A DNA stretch of 22,373 bases, taken from positions 1-22,373 of IMG/VR virus record IMGVR_UViG_3300047585_000215; one strand, written 5' to 3'. How positions within the stretch are numbered: the first letter of the stretch is position 1; each line of letters begins with the position of its first letter. This stretch comes from a virus. Made by a program: the position numbers and the translations under genes. Below are positions 7,307 to 14,382 of this stretch, piece by piece. The notes under the pieces were generated by a model, which searched no databases, was not told the DNA's origin, and was given only the letters and a program-made list of their open reading frames with translations.

Positions 7307-8863
7307 ATGGGCACGCCCTCCCCTCCCACAATCTGGTTTGGCCCGCCGACGGCACCGCCGATCAGCGCCGGAACGGTGACGGTTCAGAACGGCCACCTTG
7401 CCGTCGGGCAGCAGCGTGCCACGTTCTTCGGCGTCAACGTCGATAACTGGGCGATCCTCGGGATGGTCACGATGCAGAACGGCCATCCCGCGCTCAATAC
7501 GAACTCGACCGAGCTGGTGGCCGCCCAGCTCGATAACCTGGTCAACGCCGGCGTGCGAGCAGTCCGCGTTCACGGACTCGACTGCTTCACCGGCTGCAAT
7601 CTGTTCTGCTGCGGCAACGGACCGCAGACCGGATCGCGGCAACTCGACCCGATCAGCCTGCAGGCTCTCGGCTGGTTCTTTAATGCGTGCGGCCAGCGCA
7701 ACCTGCGGATCGTCCTCACCCTGCACTACCAGCGCGTGCTCGGGCCGTCCGACGTCCCCTCCTGGGCCTGCCCGACGTTCGCCGAGTGCACTTCGCAAAG
7801 CTATCTCGGCAACCCCGTCGGCTGCATGCATCCTTGGATGTGGTTCGACGCCGGCTTGATGCAACTGCAGGCCGAGTTCAACCAGCAGCTGTTGCGCTGG
7901 GTGAATCCCTATACGAATCTGGCGCTGGGTGACGACCCCACCTTGATGGCCGTCATCTTGCAGAACGAACATTCGCTCGCCAAAGACAATCCGTGGTCCT
8001 ACACCGCGCATCCCGTGCTGAACGGGATCTTCAATGCGGCCACCGCTGCGTGGTGCCAGGCCAACGGCGTCGTGGCGAACAAATTCGGGAATGCCCAGCA
8101 CCAAGAGTTCTGCGTCGCCACCGAGACGGCCGTGCTGACCGCTCAGGCCGCGAACGTCCGCAGCCTGACGCATGCGCTCGTGGTGGCCGGCACTTATTAC
8201 GGTGACGCTCCTTACGCGAGTCTGGCGGCACCCGCAGCCGTCGGCGATGCGATCGATTTTCACTTCTACAGCCGCTACTCCCCGACTGACACAAACGGAT
8301 TCCTCAACGGTCAAACCGCGTCATCCGCAACCGCGGCGAGCGACCGCACGCGATTCGCCGCCGTGGCCGCCGGCTGCGGATGGGGCGGCAAGCCGCAGTT
8401 CTGCACCGAGTGGGGTCCCGTCGGCCAGTACTCCGGCAATCCGGTCGATCCGGCGGCCGAGCGCTCGCAGGTGACCGCGGCCCTCGTCAAAGCGGCGATC
8501 GCACAAGACCTCGACGCTGTCTTTTTGTACTCGTGGCTGCACTCGCAGGTCCAAGGGGAGGGTTCGCCCTACTGGACGCCAACCGTTTACGACTTCCGCG
8601 TCGATCCCGTGATGGCGAGCGGATTGCCGTCGCACGCGGCCTGGTTCCACGACCTGTCGCTGCGTCCGTCCGCGACGATCACGCCGAGCGTGACCAGCGT
8701 CTCCGGCGCTCCGGCCACCGTCACCTTCACGCCGACCGCGGGCGTCTACGGGGCCACGGTCACGAACGCGGCCGGGCAGTCGGCTTACGAACAGTACGGC
8801 CCGTATACCGATCCAGCGCTTTATAGCGTCCCCGCCGGCACGAAAGTGCAGGTGGCCGCATGA
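7307..8863 (+). CDS. Glycoside hydrolase, clan GH-A type, in virion gene cluster
   Basis: 518 aa. It hydrolyses or binds polysaccharide with a (beta/alpha)8 barrel. Clan GH-A hallmarks are visible in order: a start strand ATFFGVNVDNW (38-48), AGVRAVRVHGLD (81-92), NLRIVLTLHYQ (132-142), the acid/base motif MAVILQNEHS with N220-E221, DFHFYS with H319 and Y321, and the nucleophile strand PQFCTEWGPVG with E368. A small beta domain (about 455-518) follows the barrel. There is no signal peptide or membrane helix, so the product is not exported by Sec; together with its place in the structural operon this suggests a virion component such as a tail or capsid depolymerase. Substrate cannot be told. 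Many cysteines (such as C93, C97, C101, C102) are unusual for a cytosolic enzyme. Confidence 0.75.
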   Translation: MGTPSPPTIWFGPPTAPPISAGTVTVQNGHLAVGQQRATFFGVNVDNWAILGMVTMQNGHPALNTNSTELVAAQLDNLVNAGVRAVRVHGLDCFTGCNLFCCGNGPQTGSRQLDPISLQALGWFFNACGQRNLRIVLTLHYQRVLGPSDVPSWACPTFAECTSQSYLGNPVGCMHPWMWFDAGLMQLQAEFNQQLLRWVNPYTNLALGDDPTLMAVILQNEHSLAKDNPWSYTAHPVLNGIFNAATAAWCQANGVVANKFGNAQHQEFCVATETAVLTAQAANVRSLTHALVVAGTYYGDAPYASLAAPAAVGDAIDFHFYSRYSPTDTNGFLNGQTASSATAASDRTRFAAVAAGCGWGGKPQFCTEWGPVGQYSGNPVDPAAERSQVTAALVKAAIAQDLDAVFLYSWLHSQVQGEGSPYWTPTVYDFRVDPVMASGLPSHAAWFHDLSLRPSATITPSVTSVSGAPATVTFTPTAGVYGATVTNAAGQSAYEQYGPYTDPALYSVPAGTKVQVAA

Positions 8864-8877
8864 CGCAGCACACTTGC

Positions 8878-9933
8878 TCAACGCTTCAGCGCGATCTGCA
8901 CGTCCTTGGCGATGCTCGCCTGGAACTTTTCGACGCCGGCGGAATTGAGATGCAGCCCGTCCCACATCAGGGGAGCATCGTAGGTTCGCACGATCGGCCG
9001 CACGACCGTCGTGTGCGGGTAAGTCGATTCGAGCTCGCCGGCCAAAGTCTCCAGCGGCCCGAAGTTCCGGGCGCGAGCCACGTCGGCGGAGACCGGAGCG
9101 AATTCGACGACAAGCGTGATGCCCGCCTCCTCACAGATTTGCGCGATGCGCTCCACGCCCCCTCGCCACTCCTCGCGAATGACGACGTCGCCTCCGCCCC
9201 CCAATCCCTTGGGCGGCCCGTGGCTGCCGGGCAAGCCGAAGAATCCCCGGCCGTCGAGCGTTTTGCGCTGCAGCGTGTGGTACGTCTCCTCCTCCTTGAT
9301 CCCCTTGAGCGGAACGTCTCGCACGTCCCGGCCGTGCAAGCGATCGACGAAGGCCGGCTGCCAGACGGACCACATGCCTCGCTTGCAGAAGTACGAAATC
9401 CGCTCGAGCGGCGGCACGACCTCGGCCACTTCGGGCCCGTAGTTCGCGGCAAACGTCTTCGGGAGCGGACCGCCAATCCGGGCAGCCTCATCCTCAAAGC
9501 AGGTCGGCGAAACGCAGAGCACGACGGCCCGCAGCGTCGCATGATGCAACAGGTACGCCTTGAGCGTGATGACGAACCCCGACGCCCCCACTCCGCGAAG
9601 GCTGCCCAGGTTGTATGCGACCAGGCCGGTCATGCGCTCGAAGACGCGGGGATCAGCCCCGGTGTGACACGTGCTGTCGCCCAGAAAGATCACGTCATTC
9701 TGATCGGTCGTCCGCAGCGCGTACTCGACGGGACAAACCGCAATGGCTTCATCAGCAGTCGGCCGTTCCCCCCGTTGAAAGAATCGCAATTCGCGGTCGA
9801 CCCCCGCACCCACGCGATAGGCAACCGCCCCCAGAGCGACAATCGAGAGCGCCGTCACCGCCAAGACCAAACCAGCCAGCCAAATCCGGTAGAAAGTGCC
9901 TCTCGAGTTGGTTGCCTGGGTCGCCATGACCAT
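8878..9933 (-). CDS. Membrane-anchored SGNH/GDSL hydrolase-like protein A
   Basis: 351 aa on the strand opposite to the phage operon. Residues 14-42 form one hydrophobic segment (RIWLAGLVLAVTALSIVALG) with a charged N-terminus, so a type II anchor with the domain outside the cytoplasm is likely. The SGNH motifs are present: NDVIFLGDSTCH with S87, VAYNLGSLRGVG (block II-like), and WDGLHLNSAGVEKF with D325 and H328. Members of this superfamily remove or transfer acyl groups, including O-acetyl on cell-wall and exopolysaccharides (AlgX/DltD-like); no MBOAT partner is visible here. An ATG at 9927 is an alternative start. Its stop lies 14 nt from that of the hydrolase gene, convergent. It is a paralogue of the next gene and a probable moron. 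Confidence 0.75.
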   Translation of the reverse strand: MVMATQATNSRGTFYRIWLAGLVLAVTALSIVALGAVAYRVGAGVDRELRFFQRGERPTADEAIAVCPVEYALRTTDQNDVIFLGDSTCHTGADPRVFERMTGLVAYNLGSLRGVGASGFVITLKAYLLHHATLRAVVLCVSPTCFEDEAARIGGPLPKTFAANYGPEVAEVVPPLERISYFCKRGMWSVWQPAFVDRLHGRDVRDVPLKGIKEEETYHTLQRKTLDGRGFFGLPGSHGPPKGLGGGGDVVIREEWRGGVERIAQICEEAGITLVVEFAPVSADVARARNFGPLETLAGELESTYPHTTVVRPIVRTYDAPLMWDGLHLNSAGVEKFQASIAKDVQIALKR

Positions 9934-9997
9934 TCATTTTATTCGCCGACCCAGTCCTGCGCCATCGGCTACCGGCTAGATCCGTCTTTACGCATCA

Positions 9998-10044
9998 ATG
10001 ACCGGAGGTCATCCTCGCCGCGGAAAGCCCCCTCCCGTCCGCGG
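9998..10044. other. Two small inverted repeats between the SGNH genes
   Basis: atgacc-gga-ggtcat (9998-10012) is a perfect 6-bp stem, and ccgcgga (10,018-10,024) pairs with tccgcgg (10,038-10,044). They follow the stop of the upstream minus-strand gene (10,054) and could attenuate or bind a protein, but neither is followed by a T-run on the minus strand. Confidence 0.3.
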
Positions 10045-10053
10045 ACTGCCGCA

Positions 10054-11064
10054 TCAGCGATGGATGGCCGATTCATTCCCCAGAACCGCACGCACCTCGT
10101 TCCCGACGGTTGGCATGAAGCGATCGACACCAGCGGAATTCAAGTGCATCGAATCCCACTTGAGGGACCGATCCCAGGCAACGATCGTGGGGCGTGCTAC
10201 GCATGCGCTCGGGCAGGACGACTCGAAGTCGTCAGCCCAAGCGTCGAGCTTGGAGAAGTCCCGCAAGTGGCGGACTCCATCCCAGATCGGGCCGAATCGC
10301 ACGAGCAACTTGGCACCGCTTTTGTGGCACACCGCGGCGAGTCGCTTCAGGCCGTCTTTCCATTCGTCGAGAATGAACGTCCGAGGCGCAGGCATCTCGA
10401 CAGCCCATCGCCCACCATGCTCGCCGGGCAGCGCAAAAAATCCACGCGACGCATGCATTCGGCGTTCGAGGGTATGGAAGATTTCTTTCTCCATCCCGCG
10501 AAGGGGCTTATCGAAAAACGGGATGCCTTCCCGGCGCCCGCTCAATTCGAGTGACCCGCGACGAACAAAGTAGGGAACAGACTCGCTCAGCGGAACCACG
10601 TCCGCCACCTCAACCCCATAGTTCGCCACCAACCGACGCACCACATGTCCGCCCGCCGATCCAGAATTGACTTCGAACCTCAGTGGCGAGACCACCAGCA
10701 CGACCAGCCTCGGTGCCGGGTGGCGATCAACGTAGGCTTCTGCCGTCAGCAGAATTCCGAGCGGGCCGATACTCCCGAGGCTTCCGCAGTTGTAAGCCTT
10801 CACTCCAGACATCCGCGCGGGGTCGACCTCATCGTGGCAGGTCGAGTCACCCAGAAAGACCACATCGTTCGCCTCGTCGGAGCGCAGCGCATATTCGACT
10901 GGAAGACTGACGAACGCCTCATCGATTGTCGGCGCAAGACGCGGATCGAGAAATCGCATCAGCGGCTCGGCGAGCTGACCGACACGGTATACCGTGACGC
11001 CGGCAACAGCGACGACAGTGCCCGCGACTACGACCACGAAGAAAGTCGATCTGACGCGCCCCAT
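10054..11064 (-). CDS. Membrane-anchored SGNH/GDSL hydrolase-like protein B
   Basis: 336 aa from the ATG at 11,064; a TTG at 11,100 would add 12 residues but is a weaker start. It has a hydrophobic N-terminal segment (residues about 8-27 of this form, FFVVVVAGTVVAVAGVTVYR) and the same plan as its neighbour: DVVFLGDSTCHDE (S74), VKAYNCGSLGSIG, VANYGVEVADVVPLSE, GFFALPGEHGG, and a closing WDSMHLNSAGVDRF with D304 and H307. The shared blocks ANYGxEVAxVVP, FFxLPGxHG and HLNSAGVxxF show that the two arose by duplication and then diverged strongly. Likely role is acyl removal or transfer on an envelope polymer; substrate unknown. It reads away from the 115-aa gene, leaving about 98 nt for divergent control. 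Confidence 0.75.
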   Translation of the reverse strand: MGRVRSTFFVVVVAGTVVAVAGVTVYRVGQLAEPLMRFLDPRLAPTIDEAFVSLPVEYALRSDEANDVVFLGDSTCHDEVDPARMSGVKAYNCGSLGSIGPLGILLTAEAYVDRHPAPRLVVLVVSPLRFEVNSGSAGGHVVRRLVANYGVEVADVVPLSESVPYFVRRGSLELSGRREGIPFFDKPLRGMEKEIFHTLERRMHASRGFFALPGEHGGRWAVEMPAPRTFILDEWKDGLKRLAAVCHKSGAKLLVRFGPIWDGVRHLRDFSKLDAWADDFESSCPSACVARPTIVAWDRSLKWDSMHLNSAGVDRFMPTVGNEVRAVLGNESAIHR

Positions 11065-11162
11065 GCTCGCGATTTTCGCGCACCACTCGGCCGAACGCAA
11101 ATTTTTCCGGGGGGCAGCGTGACTACCTATCCCCGCGACGTCGGCTCCCAGACGGAAATTAT

Positions 11163-11510
11163 ATGCCTAAGGAACTATTTACCTTCTGTATCCTCGCGAC
11201 GGTTGATGATCTCGAGCGTGCTCGACCGCTCTGCCTCGAATGGATTAAACGCTGGCAGCCGCAAACGGCTCAAATTGCGGCTGAAATGCTGCCCACTCCG
11301 CTGAGCCCAACGGGAAAAGCCCCAGCAACGCATCAACTGTGTGCCATGTGTGGCACGCGCGCGGAATTCGACGACATGCAAACGTTCATTGCCACGCACG
11401 GAGTTCCGGTCGACGCCACGCTAGTCGGCCGCCAGGAAGATAAAAGCCTCTTCACGATCGAGACCCGCGACAAATGGCTGCCGACACGTGGCCTGAAGGT
11501 AATCGGCTAA
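11163..11510 (+). CDS. Unrecognised 115-aa protein with a CxxC motif
   Basis: No family recognised. The sequence begins MPKELFTFCILATVDDLERARPL, giving one strand and one helix, and a HQLCAMCGTR motif (C60, C63) sits before a helix FDDMQTFIATHGV. The end, FTIETRDKWLPTRGLKVIG, forms two likely strands. A single CxxC could be part of a zinc site shared between subunits or a redox pair. It is followed immediately (TAA then ATG) by the 486-aa gene, so the two are probably co-translated; it could be a chaperone or partner for it. Confidence 0.6.
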   Translation: MPKELFTFCILATVDDLERARPLCLEWIKRWQPQTAQIAAEMLPTPLSPTGKAPATHQLCAMCGTRAEFDDMQTFIATHGVPVDATLVGRQEDKSLFTIETRDKWLPTRGLKVIG

Positions 11511-12971
11511 ATGGCCGTTCAGATCCAACGCTGGACACAGCTCACGCCTACGTCGAATCAGACAGTGAGCTTCACAACGAGCTTCACGCCGTCGTGTGTG
11601 ATCCTACGCGCGAGTATCAACACGTCTGCGGGGCTCGCAGCGGGCATGTCTATATGCTTCGGAATGGCGGCAGGAAGCAATCAGGTCGCCTTTTCGACGC
11701 GGGCGACGGATAACAGCACGTCGCCCAGCGTCGCGAACTCTCAGAATGTAGGCGACCTGCTCATACTATACGATCCGAGCGCGACCGGCACGGTGCTGGC
11801 GGCGGCTGCCATCAACGGCGGTTTGACGTCGACCGGCTTCGGTCTTCAGTTCACTACCACATCGGCGACACAATACGAGTACACAGTCTACGCGATTGGT
11901 GGAGATGTATCATCCGCGGAGATGATTGCCCTTTCCTCGCCAGGGAGCACCGGAAACCATGCCTACAGCACGACGCTAGGCACGCCGACCGCCGCACTAT
12001 TCGCATCTGCGAACGCGACTACGAGTGGTACGGGTGGCAACGCCTCTGTGAACGGAATGATGCTCGGTTGGGCTGCGTCGAGTTCGTCGCAAGGCGTCTC
12101 GATGACCGAAGGCACCACTTCCGCGAAAAATGGCGAGCAGCTTACCAATGCGTGCATTTGCACTGGCGCCGGCCTAGTCGTCGGCGCGCTGTCATCGTTC
12201 GGCAGCAATAGCTGCACGATCAACTTCTCGTCGACCGGTAGCGGCGTATACACGTGGGGCCTGTTCCTCTACGGATCGTTCAACGTCGTCGCATTCTCGA
12301 ATAATTCTCCCACGAGCAACGGTAACCAGTCGAACTCGCTCTCTTTCTCGCCAATGTTCGCTCTCGTGCAGACGCTCGGGGCGGTGGTTAGCGGCTCCTC
12401 GCAAGCCGTCACCTGTCAGTCGATCGGAACCTGTGACAGCAACGGCAACGCTGACACATACGTCGGAGTTTGGGTCAATCCGCCCAAGTCCGGGGACAGC
12501 GTGGCGAAAAGCTGGTATTCGGCCGGCGTCCTGCTGAACGGTTTCAATTCGTCGGCAACGAGCATCGTCGAAGCATCCGTCGCAAACCTGACGAACGGAG
12601 TGACGGCTGACTTCACGACAACGCAATCGGGCACGCAGTATCAGTACATCGGGTTTGCGATCGGAAGCCTCGCGGTTACTGATACGGGTGAGTTCAGCGA
12701 CGACTGCTCGTCAATGTGGGGCACGAGCCTGCACCGCACCATGATGGTTCTCAGCCGGGTGAAATCTGCGCTGGACGCGCGCAATTGGTGGCCAGCGCGT
12801 CCGGCGATCTCCTTCGCCCAGGGAATCTTGCGCCGAATCATCCTCGCGATGCAGACGATCAGTTCGCAAATGACGGACGCGATCAGTAATGGCAACTTCG
12901 CGTTGCTTCTAACGAGGCCACTCCGACAGCGCCCCACCGGGCGCAACGCAACAAGCTCTTACCGCAATTAA
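11511..12971 (+). CDS. 486-aa beta-rich protein with internal repeats
   Basis: Ser/Thr/Gly/Asn rich, of the type seen in tail fibres, decoration or host-binding proteins. Two units resemble each other: residues about 16-131, with SFTPSCVILRAS and closing TTTSATQYEYTVYAIGG, and about 266-387, with SFSPMFALVQTLG and closing TTTQSGTQYQYIGFAIGS. The middle (132-265) may be a third, degenerate unit closing FSSTGSGVYTWGLFLYGS. The last 100 residues (388-486) are different: basic and helical, with SRVKSALDARNWWPARPAIS and RRIILAMQTISSQMTDAI, perhaps an attachment domain or a frameshifted end. No enzyme motif, signal peptide or collagen-like repeat. Role in the virion is inferred. Confidence 0.65.
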   Translation: MAVQIQRWTQLTPTSNQTVSFTTSFTPSCVILRASINTSAGLAAGMSICFGMAAGSNQVAFSTRATDNSTSPSVANSQNVGDLLILYDPSATGTVLAAAAINGGLTSTGFGLQFTTTSATQYEYTVYAIGGDVSSAEMIALSSPGSTGNHAYSTTLGTPTAALFASANATTSGTGGNASVNGMMLGWAASSSSQGVSMTEGTTSAKNGEQLTNACICTGAGLVVGALSSFGSNSCTINFSSTGSGVYTWGLFLYGSFNVVAFSNNSPTSNGNQSNSLSFSPMFALVQTLGAVVSGSSQAVTCQSIGTCDSNGNADTYVGVWVNPPKSGDSVAKSWYSAGVLLNGFNSSATSIVEASVANLTNGVTADFTTTQSGTQYQYIGFAIGSLAVTDTGEFSDDCSSMWGTSLHRTMMVLSRVKSALDARNWWPARPAISFAQGILRRIILAMQTISSQMTDAISNGNFALLLTRPLRQRPTGRNATSSYRN

Positions 12972-12997
12972 CACCTCTTTCCTGAAAAGGATGTACC

Positions 12998-13465
12998 ATG
13001 CCCGAGCCCTATGATTCGACAGCGTCTGTCACCGTCGGGACGAACCTGACGATGCAGAACCTGTACCAGACCCTCTCCACTCCCACCACGCGGGGGAAGG
13101 TCGGCGAAGTTGACATTTCGTGTCCGGCCACGCCGGCCGACCAGATCGCCGAGTTCTTCTTCAACCGCACCACCACCGCCGGCTCCGGAGGCACCGCCAT
13201 CACGCCCGCTCAGGACGATCCGGGCGGACCGGCGGGGCAGTTCGGCGCGAATGCCGGCAGCTTCAGCACCGAGCCCACCTACACCTCGGGCAAGACGCTC
13301 TGGCGGCTTAACTGCCACCAGCGCAACACCGTCCGCTGGATCCCGCGCGACGGCAAGGAAGCCATGCTCATCGCCACGCAAAACAATGGCCTGGGCCTGC
13401 GTTCGCTGTCGTTCTCGTCGGGCACGGGCGTGGCCTACGACTCGACGATTTCCTGGATCGAATAG
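12998..13465 (+). CDS. Unrecognised 155-aa putative virion protein
   Basis: A clear RBS (AAGGA at 12,987-12,991, 6 nt before the ATG) fixes the start. The sequence is small-residue rich, with a likely beta core: ASVTVGTNLTMQNLYQTL, LWRLNCHQRNTVRWIP, KEAMLIATQNNGLGLRS and a last strand VAYDSTISWIE. The terminal W-I-E strand recalls the VEWAEVK end of the 204-aa protein at 1357, but the likeness is too short to claim homology. No known family recognised. Context suggests a minor structural protein. Confidence 0.6.
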   Translation: MPEPYDSTASVTVGTNLTMQNLYQTLSTPTTRGKVGEVDISCPATPADQIAEFFFNRTTTAGSGGTAITPAQDDPGGPAGQFGANAGSFSTEPTYTSGKTLWRLNCHQRNTVRWIPRDGKEAMLIATQNNGLGLRSLSFSSGTGVAYDSTISWIE

Positions 13466-13483
13466 CGCCGTGTCGACCGTGCG

Positions 13484-13603
13484 GATTTCCGAATGACGAA
13501 GGAAACGACCGAATGACCTAAGTACGCACAAGACCCATCGCCGCGCGAGCCCGTTCGGGCGGCGAGCTGCTTGCGTCATTCGTGCTTCGTCATTCGGAAA
13601 TTC
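13484..13603. repeat. Inverted pair of gaatgacgaa-type repeats around a hairpin
   Basis: The left part (13,484-13,517) reads gatttccgaatgacgaagg, then aaacgaccgaatgac. The right part (13,575-13,603) reads in reverse complement as gaatttccgaatgacgaag, then cacgaatgac. Both therefore carry two gaatgac units in opposite orientation. Between them, gcccgttcgggc (13,549-13,560) is a tight hairpin. The element fills the 166-bp gap between the 155-aa and 81-aa genes, which holds no reading frame of note. It may form a long cruciform or hairpin. Confidence 0.65.
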
Positions 13604-13631
13604 CAGGCCACAGTTCTCAAGGACAACCCCG

Positions 13632-13877
13632 ATGCCAGAAACAACCGCCCCTCTGGGCTACGAGTTCATTTGTGTGGCGATCGACCCGGAAGAAATCCAC
13701 CAGGGTCACGAGTTGATCGCCGAATGGCGGACTGTGACGTTGATGGCCAAGAACGTCGGCGGCAACGGCAAAGGGGGCGCCGTCGGCGGGTTTCAACTCC
13801 CGCTGATGGAAGTCGCCGACTCCCAGGCCTTCGAGGTCGGCAAGTCGTACCTGCTCAGCATCGCCCCCAAGACATAA
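13632..13877 (+). CDS. Unrecognised 81-aa protein
   Basis: The product starts MPETTAPLGYEFICVAIDPEE and ends FEVGKSYLLSIAPKT; an Asn/Gly/Lys loop (KNVGGNGKGGAVGG) splits it. Alternating hydrophobic residues suggest a small beta fold. No cysteine pair, helix of note or known motif. It lies between two inverted-repeat elements, so it may be transcribed with its neighbours but is physically isolated. Evidence for coding is an intact frame, no better alternative on either strand and good spacing; expression and role are unknown. Confidence 0.5.
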   Translation: MPETTAPLGYEFICVAIDPEEIHQGHELIAEWRTVTLMAKNVGGNGKGGAVGGFQLPLMEVADSQAFEVGKSYLLSIAPKT

Positions 13878-13884
13878 GCAGGCC

Positions 13885-13991
13885 AAAGAGCCGCGCACAA
13901 AGGAAGCGGTCACTTCGCGCGATCGCACCTGTGTTGCGACGTTCGCCGTTCCCATCGCGCGAAGAACCGCTGACTGCGTGCGCGGCTCCTT
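13885..13991. repeat. 107-bp imperfect palindrome related to the 3263 element
   Basis: aaagagccgcgcac (13,885-13,898) pairs with gtgcgcggctcctt (13,978-13,991), 13 of 14. Further in, gcggtcacttcgcgcgat (13,906-13,923) pairs with atcgcgcgaagaaccgc (13,954-13,970) with one gap and one mismatch. The right 28 nt match 3385-3412 with one difference. It fills the gap before the gene at 14,006 and has no reading frame. Confidence 0.75.
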
Positions 13992-14005
13992 AAAGGCATC
14001 GTCCA

Positions 14006-14293
14006 ATGTCCACCCAGATTTACGAATCGGCCGTTGTCGAAACCCAGGAGTTCGGCAGCGACAAGATCACGCGGCAGAAGATGGTGATGTGCATCCACTG
14101 CGGAATGCACTTTCTGGAGCCGCGGGACGGCTTCTTCTTTTGCGACAGCTGCGTGGGGCCGGTCTGCGGCTCGAAGAACTGCCGCGAAAAATGCGTGCAT
14201 CTGGAACAGTGGATGGAGAACGTCGAAGCGGGTCGGCCGGAAAACTACAAGCCGTCCCGCATCTTCGTCCCCTTTAATTACGGAATTCGCTGA
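14006..14293 (+). CDS. Small seven-cysteine putative zinc-binding protein
   Basis: 95 aa. Cysteines at 29, 32, 46, 49, 54, 59 and 63 give CIHCG, FCDSC, VCGSKNC and REKC, with H31 and H65 near by, enough ligands for one or two zinc ions (ribbon, treble-clef or RING-like). The N-terminal 25 residues and the C-terminal NYKPSRIFVPFNYGIR tail look unstructured. No exact family recognised. Zinc proteins occur in phages as transcription or packaging helpers and as small structural clamps; here the genes on both sides are structural-type, so a virion or assembly role is possible. Function unknown. Confidence 0.65.
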   Translation: MSTQIYESAVVETQEFGSDKITRQKMVMCIHCGMHFLEPRDGFFFCDSCVGPVCGSKNCREKCVHLEQWMENVEAGRPENYKPSRIFVPFNYGIR

Positions 14294-14382
14294 GCCCGTA
14301 ACTCCGACGCGAGTGGGTTTCGGGATCGACTGGTTGCAGAAACGCTGACTCGCGAACGCGCGCCTAGTCTGCAAGAGATCAA

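Noticed and set aside
7109-8314. 401-aa minus-strand frame opposite the glycoside hydrolase
   Set aside because: No domain pattern, while the + strand has ordered catalytic motifs.
8860-10554. 564-aa + strand reading frame coupled to the hydrolase gene
   Set aside because: The opposite strand encodes two proteins with complete SGNH motifs and membrane anchors; the + strand product is Arg/His/Pro-rich with no recognisable fold. Kept only as a finding to test.
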